A stretch of 64,000 bases of DNA from Symbiodinium natans (lineage: Eukaryota; Sar; Dinophyceae; Suessiales; Symbiodiniaceae). Below the pieces are notes generated by a model that saw nothing but the letters and a program-made list of their open reading frames with translations, did not search any database and had not been told where the DNA came from. The DNA lies in NCBI GenBank assembly GCA_905221605.1, contig CAJNDS010002290.1, positions 1,229,501 through 1,293,500 on the forward strand, read 5' to 3'. The position numbers and the translations under genes are program-made. Below, in pieces: positions 38,812-48,772 of this stretch (position 1 is its first letter; each line of letters begins with the position of its first letter).

Positions 38812-41800
38812 ATCCACCAACAAAAAAGTATCGGTCAAGATCAAACCCTGTGAGAAGGGGAAGGCCCTTGCTGGACAAAAAACAGGTGCGACAGGTGCCA
38901 CGCTCTCGGTCACAACGACGAGTGCAACCGGCGGAAGTGGTGGAAAAGCCGAAGCCACTGGAACTGAAGCCTCGTGGTGGGTTGTCGTATCGGTTCAGCA
39001 GAGCGTGGGCAGATGTGGTGGATGATGATGAACAGGCGGAGGCTTTGGTCTCGTATGCCGCTTCCTCAAGCGATTCAAGCGAAGAGGAGACCAATGCCGT
39101 ACAACGCCTGAAGGAAATCTTTTTGCAAGAAAGGGATTCACAGAGAACTGCGAATCGTGGCAATGTTCCGCAAAGTGGTTCTTCAGGCTCCAATGACGGG
39201 CCGAAAAAATCGGTTCACCTTGGCGAAGGGCGCGACAAAGCGTCGCGGGGGGAGACCCGCCAAGAAGTGACTTCACAAGTTTTTTCGCTACCACAACCTT
39301 CTCGTCGAGCTGAACGGTCTCAAAAAAGAGCAAGGGATGGTTCAGTTATGGTTGGTTCGCTGGCGGTGGGCTCCACGGATGAGGTTTTACCTGGGCAAGG
39401 TGTTGCTGGACAGGTGAATGTCTCTGAAAGCGCTCAAGTTCTTCCTGGGCAAGAAGTGGCTGGACAGGAGACGGCGCCGGAAGGAGCAGTACAGATTTCT
39501 GGCGAGGAGACTGACCAAAAAGAAGGAGAAGGTGGGAGCAATGACCTCCGTGGTGATGATGCGAAGATGTTGGATGGTGGTCCGGTGAGGAGTGACCTTC
39601 AGCAATTGCTGGTTAAAGGCCTTCTGACTCGGATTTATTGGAAGGTTGCAGTTGGCAAGTTGCCGGTGGGGCAAAGAGACTGCCAAAAAGGGTCCAATAA
39701 GATGGATCGAAATTTGGTTATTAGCATGTCATCCGAGGGTGCAAGCGAACAGGATGAGAACCTGGCACTGGAGGACGATGCTGATCAGTCAATGGGTGAC
39801 GGTGCAATGGTTGTTCTGGTGTATGATCCAAGGACGCTGATTCAGTCGCCAACAACTGATTGGGTTATGCGTCGCGGTCTTACCGATCGTTCCGTCTGGC
39901 CAGCAATGGCGTACATGGCACAGAGGATATGTGCTGAAATGGTTCAAGTGGATGAAATGAATGCCCAGCTAGGGACTGGAGCACTCCTTTTTCAAAGGAG
40001 AGATCAAGGACATTATACTGACCTGCATCATTCGTTCCATGAAAACCCGTGCTTGCCGGCGGTGGGGAATTATCCTCTTTCAGTGATGGGTGCCTTGTTG
40101 TCTCCTGGTCTGGAAGGGGAATTCAAGAATACTGACAAGTTTGGAACTGCTATGGAGGCAATTGCCTACGATTGGAGCCGCAGTCCAGGCATGGAAGTTC
40201 ATATTGAACTTATGGCGAGGGTAGCCAAAATGGTTCACCCATTCCTGAATCTGGGAGCCCAAGGGTCGGTGATGGTTTCGGAATTTCTCTGGCAGCGCGG
40301 GAGGGCTCGGTTGATGGAGTTCCTTCAAGCGGCGACTTGTGCGGACCAATTGGAGGCTCTCTGGAGAAGGATGGACGACGATGCTGATGAAGAGGTGGAT
40401 CCTTCGACAGCGGTGCTGGAAGTTTTTGGACCAGAGGGTGCGGTGCTTGATCAAGGGAACAATGAATCCCTTATTCCCATTGAAGATGCTGGAGGTGAGA
40501 TAAGTGGTGACACTGGAGGGGATGGCAAAGCGCCAGAAGTTTCTCCGGAAGAGGAGACATCCAGTGGGTCATCAAGACTGGCGGACACAAGGATTTTCTT
40601 GTGGTCAGTGTACTCCCGCGTGGCTTCGAATTTCTCTATGCAGGACCGCACTACTGGTAAGATCTTTGACAGCGCAAAAGGGTATCCTGGTGAAGGACCA
40701 AACAATGATGACAATCCTTCCTCTATGGGGAACTTACCCTGGATCGCAGAAGACTACCTCGACGAAGTGGTGTCAAAAAAGATGGAAAGGTCTTCAGATA
40801 TGGATGGGTTTGTTCCGGGAAGTGAGGGACCATTTGCAAAGGTAGAGGTGGAGAATGTTACTGCCTCTAAAATTCTTATGGCTCGGAAGAAGGGACATAG
40901 AGTTGGTTATAGGAGGTTGTGTCGTTTGAACGCATCTGGATGCAAGGTTGGAGCAATGAAACGTCCAATCAAAAGGGTGCAGAAGATTGGCACTAGAAAG
41001 GCCTTCATGAAGATGTTCAATGTTTTTGGATCGTCTCAGCATGGCTCAGGAGTTGGCGGAAAACCGATCATGAAGGTGGTAGGACCAAGGCCAGGTTTTC
41101 CAGCTGTACTCCAAGCACCAAATACTGATAGCACGTCGGGTGAAGGGAGCAGTCCCCAGGTACATGGCAATGTTCATGTAGAGCACAATCGCCCTATGGA
41201 CCGGTATGAGGCAGAGCGCTTGGAGAAGAGGAAGAAGGGTTTCTGCTATTGGTTCGGCAGGGGGAAAGATCGCTGCAAATTCGGTGACGACTGCAAATTC
41301 ATCCATTCCGAAGATGATGTGGTGCTACATTCATATTGGTGCAAATACTATGTGGCAGGGAGAGAATGTTTCGCTGGAAAGGATTGTGAGTTCTCGCATG
41401 ATGCAACTGGTGTGAGGTGCGTCCAGTTTGCTCGGTCTGGGAAGTGTCGATTTGGTGACAGGTGTGTCTTCGAGCATGGTGTTCCGTTGGAAAAACAGAG
41501 GCCAAGGTCTCCAAGGACGCCCCCAAGGGATGGTCCAAGGAGAAAGTCTGGTGCAAATGGTGGAGAAAAGGAGATCTCTCCTGAACAGTTCGATGATGAT
41601 GAGGAGGATTTTATGGTTTATGACGAAGAGACCAAGATGACGGAACTGTTGATGGAGGCGATTTCATTTCTCTCCGGTGGCAAGCCAGATTTGGCTCGAG
41701 CAGAGGCGGACCCATTGTTCAAACTCCTGAAGTTCACTGGAGATGCTGACCAAATGGATCAAGTATGGGTTTCGTGGACCACTGAAATGTTGTCCGTGCT

Positions 41801-42482
41801 GGAACTTCTCGAAGTAGTGAAGTCGTATGAGGTTTCGCTCGCGGAGGTGGAAGAATGGGTCAATGACCTGAGGATATGGTATGAGCGAGCCAATTTGGGA
41901 GAGGAAAAGGATCCCAAAAGAGGTAAAAAGAGATCCCTAGAAAGGGAGTCCAGCAAGGATATTCCTGCCGAAAAAGGAGTGGTTGAGACTTCGGAGACGG
42001 AGGTTGCCGTTGAAGAAGAGAAGAAAAAGGTAAACAAGAAGAGGAAAGCTGCAGCTATCGAAGATCCTTACACTCTCATGGTTCCAAAGCCGAAGAAGAT
42101 GCCGACGATCATTGAGAAGGGTGGATCAACATCCAATGTGGTGGCTTCTGCAGTGGAAAAATCCTCGAAGACGCGCACAAAGTCAAATGTCGGTGGAAAG
42201 ACAAAGAAGAGGGAGAAAAGTCAGAGTCCCAAAAAAGAAGAGGTGGTAATGGTTCAAGATCCTGAAGAAAAGGATCGTCCATCTGATGCGGATGCACCAG
42301 GGTCTGCCACTGCGAATGAAGAGCTGGGTCAATCTTGCCAGGCGATTGAGGACGCAAAGAGAGAAGGATTGGTATCCTCAATTCAAAGGGGCGTACAGGA
42401 TCCTGTTCTTACAGTTTCGGACCTGGAGTATATTCTGCTGCAACTTCACCTCAAGATTGCCAACAATCGGAAAAAGAAGTGA
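38682..42482 (+). CDS. retroelement ORF2: novel core plus three CCCH fingers
   Basis: About 1266 codons to TGA at 42480. The -1 frame of ORF1 with no upstream ATG near its beginning (first ATG 38799), so fusion by frameshift to a polyprotein of about 2600 residues is likely. N-terminal arginine-rich part (KKYRSRSNPVRRGRP), acidic linker, then a globular region at about 39820-40380 (TDWVMRRGLTDRSVWPAMAY, LMARVAKMVHPFLNLG), a basic block (KKGHRVGYRRLCRL), CCCH fingers at 41244-41306, 41340-41399 and 41418-41477, and a Lys/Glu-rich tail with nuclear-signal-like KKKVNKKRKAAA. No polymerase or integrase motif was seen. Function unknown; RNA packaging is inferred from the fingers. Confidence 0.82.
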   Translation, partial: NYAERFLSELFDKVRYRDGWTLAQRSPLCVQKLRLVGVGMPPVNPPTKKYRSRSNPVRRGRPLLDKKQVRQVPRSRSQRRVQPAEVVEKPKPLELKPRGGLSYRFSRAWADVVDDDEQAEALVSYAASSSDSSEEETNAVQRLKEIFLQERDSQRTANRGNVPQSGSSGSNDGPKKSVHLGEGRDKASRGETRQEVTSQVFSLPQPSRRAERSQKRARDGSVMVGSLAVGSTDEVLPGQGVAGQVNVSESAQVLPGQEVAGQETAPEGAVQISGEETDQKEGEGGSNDLRGDDAKMLDGGPVRSDLQQLLVKGLLTRIYWKVAVGKLPVGQRDCQKGSNKMDRNLVISMSSEGASEQDENLALEDDADQSMGDGAMVVLVYDPRTLIQSPTTDWVMRRGLTDRSVWPAMAYMAQRICAEMVQVDEMNAQLGTGALLFQRRDQGHYTDLHHSFHENPCLPAVGNYPLSVMGALLSPGLEGEFKNTDKFGTAMEAIAYDWSRSPGMEVHIELMARVAKMVHPFLNLGAQGSVMVSEFLWQRGRARLMEFLQAATCADQLEALWRRMDDDADEEVDPSTAVLEVFGPEGAVLDQGNNESLIPIEDAGGEISGDTGGDGKAPEVSPEEETSSGSSRLADTRIFLWSVYSRVASNFSMQDRTTGKIFDSAKGYPGEGPNNDDNPSSMGNLPWIAEDYLDEVVSKKMERSSDMDGFVPGSEGPFAKVEVENVTASKILMARKKGHRVGYRRLCRLNASGCKVGAMKRPIKRVQKIGTRKAFMKMFNVFGSSQHGSGVGGKPIMKVVGPRPGFPAVLQAPNTDSTSGEGSSPQVHGNVHVEHNRPMDRYEAERLEKRKKGFCYWFGRGKDRCKFGDDCKFIHSEDDVVLHSYWCKYYVAGRECFAGKDCEFSHDATGVRCVQFARSGKCRFGDRCVFEHGVPLEKQRPRSPRTPPRDGPRRKSGANGGEKEISPEQFDDDEEDFMVYDEETKMTELLMEAISFLSGGKPDLARAEADPLFKLLKFTGDADQMDQVWVSWTTEMLSVLELLEVVKSYEVSLAEVEEWVNDLRIWYERANLGEEKDPKRGKKRSLERESSKDIPAEKGVVETSETEVAVEEEKKKVNKKRKAAAIEDPYTLMVPKPKKMPTIIEKGGSTSNVVASAVEKSSKTRTKSNVGGKTKKREKSQSPKKEEVVMVQDPEEKDRPSDADAPGSATANEELGQSCQAIEDAKREGLVSSIQRGVQDPVLTVSDLEYILLQLHLKIANNRKKK
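41244..41477 (+). other. three CCCH zinc fingers of ORF2
   Basis: CYWFGRGKDRC with CKFIH (C-x9-C-x5-C-x3-H), CKYYVAGRECFAGKDCEFSH and CVQFARSGKCRFGDRCVFEH (both C-x8-C-x5-C-x3-H). All ligands intact. Confidence 0.9.
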
Positions 42483-42852
42483 TTGGATGGTATGGATGAA
42501 GGGATAGTTTTTCTCTTTCTGGAGACGGGTGCGCTGGAACAGCCAATGTGCTGACAATGTGGTGGTTACTATTAAGGGTATGGAAATCCCTGATAGTAGA
42601 AGTAAGTAGCTTTTCGCGTAGCGAAGACCACGGTTTGTGGTGAAGAAGGCCAAGGAGTCTTCAGTGATGAGAGGATCATGGTGAAAAAAGATTCTCTATG
42701 GGTGGTAGGTTAGCCAACGTGCTATAATTCAGTCCTGGAAGACGTTAAACCACAACTTGCATTTCAAGCAGCTGGCTGCTGCCTTAATGGCAGTTTTTGG
42801 CCAAAAGACCTGCATCTCCAATGTGTCCTAGGAAATCCTAGGACAGGGGGAG
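42483..42852 (+). other. retroelement 3' untranslated region and polypurine tract
   Basis: No ORF. Ends with a doubled palindrome TCCTAGGA-AA-TCCTAGGA (42826-42843) overlapping the polypurine tract GGACAGGGGGAG (42841-42852) that directly precedes the 3' LTR. Confidence 0.75.
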
Positions 42853-43130
42853 TGCGGAGCTGCAATTGGTATTGTAGAAAGGAGTTAGTGTTGGAAGTTG
42901 AAAGGGTTAATGAACCCGTAAACTATGTTTGGCTCAAGGATGGCCAGCCCGTCCAAAGAAAAAAGTCCGTGTTTGGGAGTGAGGGTTGGGTTAGTGCCCC
43001 TCTACTTGTGTAAGGGTGCCCCTTCCTTGTTGCTCTTATCCGTGTTCTTGGTTGTTTCTTGGTTCGATCTGGGAAATATAAGTTCAGGGCGATTAGGGGA
43101 GTTGATTTCCTTCCTTGGTTGTCCCCCCGT
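42853..43130 (+). repeat. 3' LTR
   Basis: 278 bp, matching the 5' LTR base for base as far as can be read. Immediately followed by TTAGGG. Confidence 0.92.
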
Positions 43131-43220
43131 TTAGGGTTTTGGGGTTTGGGGTTTAGGGGGTAGGGGGTTGAGGGTTGAGGGTTTAGGGTTTTGGGTTTCG
43201 GGTTAGGGTTAGGGTTTGGC
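43131..43220 (+). repeat. degenerate TTTAGGG array (right half of insertion target)
   Basis: Continues the heptamer array found at 34265-34304 on the other side of the element. Confidence 0.88.
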
Positions 43221-43474
43221 CGGAAGACCGCGGGCCCAAACCAGGTGTCAGGCGAACTTCTCCGGCGTCGGCGGTTCTGTTTTAAACGGCTGGCTGTGTT
43301 CAGCCTGTCGTGAGCCGATGTCGGATGAGGCAGTGGGTTCGGGTTTTATGGCCTTTACGGCTTCCCTAAGCCGCCGAAGCCCCCACTCAATCCCATGCCC
43401 CAGAGCCCAAACTGTCAGTTTTGAGCTCAGTGGGAGCAATCGCTTTGGAATCCTAAGTGGGCGGAAGTCCGAAG

Positions 43475-43574
43475 TGGGGTTTTACGAAGTTTGGGGTAGC
43501 TTATGAGGGTCCTTACTGGAGGGAATCCTAATATTTTAGGGACTATATTAGGGGTCCCTTTTCGTAAACTCCCA
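43475..43574. mobile_element. MITE-like element, family A (uninterrupted)
   Basis: TGGGGTTTTACGA start and TCGTAAACTCCCA end, body AGGGTCCTTACTGGAGGGAA and so on. No heptamer inside. Confidence 0.62.
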
Positions 43575-44030
43575 AGACAGGTCCTGTCACACGGGTTTAG
43601 GCTTTTGTTTGTTGGGTGTTCTAGGCCAGGGCCTCTGGGGGTTCAGGGCTTAGTAGGGCTTAGTAGGGCTTCGTAGGGCTTGGTAGGGCTTATTGGGTTT
43701 AGAGGTTTTAGGGTTTAGGGTCTATGGAGGCGCCAGATCGGGTAGAGGGCGGAGGTGGAGGGCCCAGAACGTACATCTCATGAATACTCCCTTCTGTCCA
43801 AGACCGGGATAGCAGTTTTACAGGAGTGTCGGGCTTGGGGTTTCAAGCCCGCCTTTCCCAAACTGCACACCTTCTTGCGATGTAAGGTTTGTTGGGTTTC
43901 CCTAAACCCTTAACCCTAAACCTTCCACCCTCAACCCTAATAAACGCTTTGGGGTTCCGGGGTCCAAGATTCCTAGACCCCCAAAGTGGAAATCCGAAAC
44001 CCCAAAAAGCCCAAAGGGGAGCATGCCCAG

Positions 44031-44118
44031 GACCTTCTCACACACGGGCTGCTGTACCCGAGAGCACCCAGAGTCCTGTCCAGGGCAGAGGGGAAGTTGC
44101 GGTCCGCGAGCGCGAAGA
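44031..44118 (+). CDS. exon, unidentified gene 5
   Basis: Acceptor ATGCCCAG; open DLLTHGLLYPRAPRVLSRAE then GKLRSASAK, donor A|GTTTTT. Leu/Arg-rich; family not recognised. Confidence 0.5.
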
Positions 44119-44218
44119 GTTTTTGGTTTTCAGTTTCTGTCTCTGGAGCCTTCGAAGGGTCCCTCCAAGCCCTGAAACCCCAAACTCGAATCCTTCACCA
44201 CCAGGCGCTTTGCTGCAG

Positions 44219-44288
44219 TCGCTGCCAGAGCCCTGTGTCGCGCTCTGTCCGCCTGCTGCGACAACAGCGAAGCATGCGAGCCGACCAG
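44219..44288 (+). CDS. exon, unidentified gene 5
   Basis: Acceptor GCTGCAG, GC donor GACCAG|gcagga. Reads either RCQSPVSRSVRLLRQQRSMR (fits the following exon) or IAARALCRALSACCDNSEAC (fits the preceding exon); frame unresolved. Confidence 0.45.
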
Positions 44289-44541
44289 GCAGGATCTCGG
44301 GTTTAGGGTGTCAGCGCTCGGGGTTTTTGGATGGCATTCAGTTTTGGGGGAGCGCGAAGCCCAGAGCTGCCAAAGAGCCTAATGCTCAAAATCCCAAGCC
44401 TCCCGAGCTCAACCTCGTAGTGCTCGAAGCCCCTTCGACCCTACCTGTGGCAGCCGCTGCGGCAGCTGCGAGCTTTGGAACTTGAGGTTTAGGGTTTAGG
44501 GTGAAAATTATGACAGCTGGCATTTTTCGCTGCATTGGCAG

Positions 44542-44610
44542 GCGTTTCGCCAGTACCTCAGGCAGCTGCAGCAGCTTGCAGGACAGCCATCGACCACTTT
44601 CAGGGCCCAA
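44542..44610 (+). CDS. exon, unidentified gene 5
   Basis: Acceptor TTGGCAG; AFRQYLRQLQQLAGQPSTTF then RAQ with donor CAA|GTGTTG, phase 0 into the 44743 exon. A second donor GTGAGG lies at 44619. Confidence 0.5.
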
Positions 44611-44742
44611 GTGTTGGGGTGAGGATGCCCAGTGCTCAAAAAGCCCTAAACCCTAAACCCTAAACCCTAACCCCTAACCCCTAAGGGGGTCGAACATAGG
44701 ATGGAGGTATTGAGGATGAGGTGACTTGGAGTTTGAGTTTGT

Positions 44743-44797
44743 AGGTCTTCGAACTGCTGCCCAATGGCCGGGGAAAGGAGGCGCTCTCCTGGAGGAG
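44743..44797 (+). CDS. exon, unidentified gene 5
   Basis: After TTTGTAG, VFELLPNGRGKEALSWR in phase with the previous exon. The 3' end is approximate. Confidence 0.48.
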
Positions 44798-44870
44798 TCC
44801 CAGCCCTCCACCCCAGCCTCGAAACCCAGACCAACGCGCGGAATCCCCTAAATCTTGGATCCCTACTAAC

Positions 44871-44948
44871 GACCCTAAACCCTAAACCCTAAACCCTAAA
44901 CCCTAAACCCTAAACCCTAAACCCTAAACCCCAAACCCTAAACCCTGA
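44871..44948 (-). repeat. CCCTAAA array
   Basis: About eleven units ending about 4 bp before the last exon of gene 5. Confidence 0.95.
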
Positions 44949-44951
44949 AGA

Positions 44952-45062
44952 GGCACCAGCATCGACCCTGTAGCGCTTCGCGCGGTGCTTTCGGCACTGC
45001 AGAAGACCATGGCCGCATCTGGGCCGAGGGGTTCAGGGGCCGAGGAATCCGGAGGCTCGTGA
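44952..45062 (+). CDS. terminal exon, unidentified gene 5
   Basis: After CTGAAGAG, reads TSIDPVALRAVLSALQKTMA then ASGPRGSGAEESGGS and TGA at 45060. A clear helical segment followed by a Gly/Ser-rich tail; good coding character. Confidence 0.62.
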   Translation, partial: GTSIDPVALRAVLSALQKTMAASGPRGSGAEESGGS

Positions 45063-45515
45063 TGTCGTAGGGCAGTGACATCCTTACAAGGGACCCCTTA
45101 TATACCCCTTGCATTCCCTCTACAACCCATACTTCACAAGCCTGCAAGGGGAGGTAAGGGACCATATTACGGGCTACCCTTCGATGATAGGATGGGCTTT
45201 AGGCTACTTGGGCTCAGGGGTCTGAGACTTCGGGTTTCTTGGTTTGGACATGATCAACTTTTATAACTACTTCCGGTGATGGTGGGCCAGCACAAGGGGG
45301 CAGTGTCAAGCTCCTTTTGTTGCGCTTGCTGTGGTGGAGCCAACGGCCAACTCAGCCTAGGAATGATCCGAACACCCTCAGCTCGAAACATGAAACCCAA
45401 GAGCCTCACGCCCCAAACCCTGCCACACAGTAGTGCTCTTGTTCCCTTTTTAGGGTTTTGGGTTCCCTTATGAACACCTTGAAGCCAAAAAAGGGCACCC
45501 CTTTCAGCCACTCAG

Positions 45516-45560
45516 GACATTCAGTTCGTCAGGCCACCGGGGAGCAAGGCGACTGTGCAG
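45516..45560 (+). CDS. exon-like block
   Basis: Between CACTCAG and GC donor CAG|gccagg: 15 codons DIQFVRPPGSKATVQ. Confidence 0.45.
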
Positions 45561-46085
45561 GCCAGGCAGGGAGGGCTGGTTCGGGCTAAGGGTTTCGGGT
45601 TTCGGGTTTAGGGTTTAGGGTTTAGGGTTTGGGAGGCTCTGGATACTAGGGTGTGGCGAACCCTATCCTTCTCAAAACCCTAGGCCCTGAGTATCCTAGA
45701 ATCCTGAGCCGGTTTCCTCAACTGCTGAGACAAGGGGGCATTCATGCAATTTCGGCCCCCAGCTTCAGGTTTCGGGGACGAGACACGGCCTCGTGGATTT
45801 AAGGCCTTCGGAGGCCTCATTAGGAGCTCCGAAGCCACCCTCTTTTCCGCACTACCGGGTCATTGTTGAAAATCATTTTACATCTTTATGAACACTTAAA
45901 CCCAGTAAGGAACAAAAGTGATAATTTTTGAATAGTAAATTAGGAATGGTGCAGACTAAGCCCTGGCACTCGCGATTTCCACAGGCTTTTACCCACCTGC
46001 GCAATGTCTCCTGGCCATCATGGCAGGGCGTTTGGGGGTGGGATATAGTCTGATATAGTGGTTCTGGGAGGCTGATGGTTCTTTT

Positions 46086-46826
46086 TTCGTATTTTTTCTG
46101 GTTTTTTTTTCGTGAATTTTATGGTTTCAGGTGAACCCTAAACCCTAAACCCTAAAAACCCTAAAAACCCTAAAAACCCTAAAAACCCTAAAAACCCTAA
46201 AAACCCTAAAAACCCTAAAAACCCTAAAAACCCTAAAAACCCTAAAAACCCTAAAAACCCTAAAAACCCTAAAAACCCTAAAAACCCTAAAAACCCTAAA
46301 AACCCTAAAAACCCTAAAAACCCTAAAAACCCTAAAAACCCTAAAAACCCTAAAAACCCTAAAAACCCTAAAAACCCTAAAAACCCTAAAAACCCTAAAA
46401 ACCCTAAAAACCCTAAAACCCTAAAACCCTAAAAACCCCCTAAAAAAAACCCTAAAAAACCCCTAAAAACCTAAAAGCTAAAAACCAAAAACCGTCAAAA
46501 CAACCATAAGAACCCTAAAAACCCTAAACACCCTAAACACACTAACAACCCTAAAAAAACCTAAAAACCAGTAAAAACCCTAAAAACCCCAAAAAAACCT
46601 AAAAACCCTAAAAAACCCTAAAAACCCTACAAACCCTAAAAACCCTAAAAACCCTAAAAACCCTAAAAACCCTAAAAACCCTAAAAACCCTAAAAACCCT
46701 AAAAACCCTAAAAACCCTAAAAACCCTAAAAACCCTAAACCCTAAACCCTAAACCCTAACCCTAAACCCTAAACCCTAAACCCAAGACCATGAAAATACG
46801 AAAAAAACACCAGAAAAAACACGAAA
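46086..46826. repeat. inverted repeat enclosing CCCTAAAAA / CCCTAAA arrays
   Basis: Left arm about 46086-46127 (TTCGTATTTTTTCTGG, TTTCGTGAATTTTATGGT) and right ar
m 46788-46826 (ACCATGAAAATACGAAA, CCAGAAAAAACACGAA) are complementary with few mismatches. Between them, CCCTAAA units at each edge surround about 550 bp mostly of the 9-mer CCCTAAAAA. Confidence 0.82.
46134..46784 (-). repeat. CCCTAAAAA nonamer array
   Basis: About 30 regular nonamers to 46420, a degenerate middle (46430-46615) and about 13 further regular units, bounded by plain CCCTAAA. Confidence 0.96.
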
Positions 46827-47132
46827 AGCAAACCTGGACCCGTTCTGGGACCGGGCTTCTAGGATTTGTAGAGTTTTGTGTGTTTAGTCTGTTTAGTGAT
46901 GTATAGTATAGCGTTTGAGGTTTTCAGGATATTGTGCGTAGGGCCGAGATGGGCGTACTTGGGGGTTGCAGGGCACCAGATCGACTGTTTGCTGGGTGGC
47001 ATTCAGGGTTTAGGGTAGTCTCCTGTGGGCTTGAGGGACTGTAGATGTAGGGTTGAGGCATCGCCGACCTTGCAGAATAGTTTTTTTTTCGTCTGGCGAA
47101 GAATCCGCAAGGGTTTCTGCTGATCCTTGCAG

Positions 47133-47208
47133 ATCCATCGCATGGGATGTTACGCAGAGCTAGTGCCCGGGGCTTCGCGAGCCCGCGAGCAGATTCTGGG
47201 ACGAGACG
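47133..47208 (+). CDS. exon-like block
   Basis: Acceptor CTTGCAG; IHRMGCYAELVPGASRAREQ then ILGRD with a GC donor before a CCCTAAA array. A second block, DIVRRAEMGVLGGC, lies at 46928-46970. Confidence 0.42.
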
Positions 47209-47223
47209 GCGCACAAAACCATG

Positions 47224-47848
47224 CGTTAAACCCTAAACCCTACTATAAACCCTAAACCCTAAACCCTAAACCCTAAACCCTAAACCCTAAACCCTAAACC
47301 CTAAACCCTAAACCCTAAACCCTAAACCCTAAACCCTAAACCCTAAACCCTAAACCCTAAACCCTAAACCCTAAACACTAAGCCCTAAACCCTAAACCCT
47401 AAACCCTAAACCCTAAACCCTAAACCCTAAACCCTAAACCCTAAACCCTAAACCCTAAACCCTAAACCCTAAACCCTAAACCCTAAACCCTAAACCCTAA
47501 ACCCTAAACCCTAAGCCCTAAGCCCTAAGACCTAAGCCCTAAGCCCTAACCCCTAAACCCTAAACCCTAAACCCTAAACCCTAAACCCTAAACCCTAAAC
47601 CCTAAACCCTAAACCCTAAACCCTAAACCCTAAACCCTAAACCCTAAACCCTAAACCCTAAACCCTAAACCCTAAACCCTAAACCCTAACCATAAACCCT
47701 AAACCCTAAACCCTAAACCCTAAACCCTAAACCCTAAACCCTAAACCCTAAACCCTAAACCCTAAACCCTAAACCCTAAACCCTAAACCCTAAACCCTAA
47801 ACCTTAACCCTAAACCCTAAATCCAAAACCCTAAACCCTAAACCCTAA
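47224..47848 (-). repeat. longest CCCTAAA array
   Basis: Roughly 88 units with few variants (CCCTAAG cluster near 47510-47545). Confidence 0.98.
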
Positions 47849-48616
47849 ATGACCCATTGGACTCATTCAGAACATGTAGCATCCCCAAGCTTGTCCATCC
47901 AGCATAGGACAAGTTTCTCCCCCCCCCCCCATCATCCCGAAGCCTTGCCTCAAGCCGTACCGAAACCCTTGAAGGGTTGAGGGTTAAGGGTTTATGTGCT
48001 GTCATGCGGACCATCCCGAAGCTGTGACGACTTGTGGACGAGATAGCGAGAAGACAGGACATGGGCTGAGAACTGTACTCCTCCCCGACGCTTGTAGTGA
48101 TGGCGACGGTGGTAGAGCCATGCCCGATCTGTGTTTTACAGCCGGAGGTAGCATTGCGGTGTTTCTGAACGACTGTTACGAAGAAGCAGCCAAGGTACCT
48201 TGCAAGCTTGCATGGCAAACGCTGACCGGCGAACTATTGTCTACCAATTGCTTAAGAACCCCCAAAAAACACACATATTCTTCCTTATACGGTTAAGAGA
48301 GGGAGTATTATTTTTTAGTTGTGCACCAGGGGCTTAGGGCTTGAGGGATTGCACCCGGAAGCCCCCCCAACCCCCTGCTTTCCAAGGTGCTGACGGGCTC
48401 CCGGTTCTCTGTTCCCGGTGTGAAGGAGTCGGCTTTGGCAGCACAAGCATCAGTTTGGGCTTCGTAGGGCTTGGCGCAGAAAAGTGTTGTGCTAGTTGAG
48501 GGTTTAGGGCCCTCGGGCTTAGCCCCAACTGCAACACGACCTGATCGTACTTGGTCCGTACTTGCGTTGCACGGGCCGCAGGGGTTTAAACGCCTTTGAA
48601 TCCAAAAGCTATAGTT

Positions 48617-48772
48617 ACCCTAAACCCTAAACCCTAAACCCTAAACCCTAAACCCTAAACCCCAAACCCTAAACCCCAAACCCTAAACCCTAAACCCTAA
48701 ACCCTAGACCCTAGACCCTAAACCCTAAACCCTAAACCCTAAACCCTAAACCCTAAACCCTAAACCCTAAAC
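48617..48772 (-). repeat. CCCTAAA array
   Basis: About 22 units with occasional CCCCAAA and CCCTAGA. Confidence 0.96.

Larger units (their letters stand above)
34305..43130 (+). mobile_element. LTR retroelement with two giant CCCH-finger ORFs and no visible pol
   Basis: Boundaries: 278-bp direct repeats 34305-34582 and 42853-43130 that look identical by eye. TTAGGG directly abuts both outer ends (34299-34304 and 43131-43136), consistent with a target duplication made in a TTTAGGG array. Internal parts in order: primer site complementary to the initiator tRNA-Met anticodon arm (34584-34595), ORF1 (34651-38811), ORF2 open from 38667 to 42482 in the -1 frame, and a polypurine tract (42841-42852). 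No D[ST]G protease, HHCC integrase or Y-DD reverse transcriptase motif was found by reading both ORFs, so mobilisation in trans by a copia-like element is inferred. Identical LTRs imply a recent insertion. Confidence 0.87.

Noticed and set aside
34651-42482. Reverse transcriptase, integrase or aspartic protease in the retroelement
   Set aside because: Looked for Y-DD, HHCC and D[ST]G in a hydrophobic context; the few DSG triplets lie in acidic linker sequence.
46134-47848. True chromosome end
   Set aside because: Arrays lie inside the window with unique sequence and exon-like blocks on both sides, in both orientations; interstitial repeats fit better. Whether the 63720-64000 array continues to an end cannot be seen.
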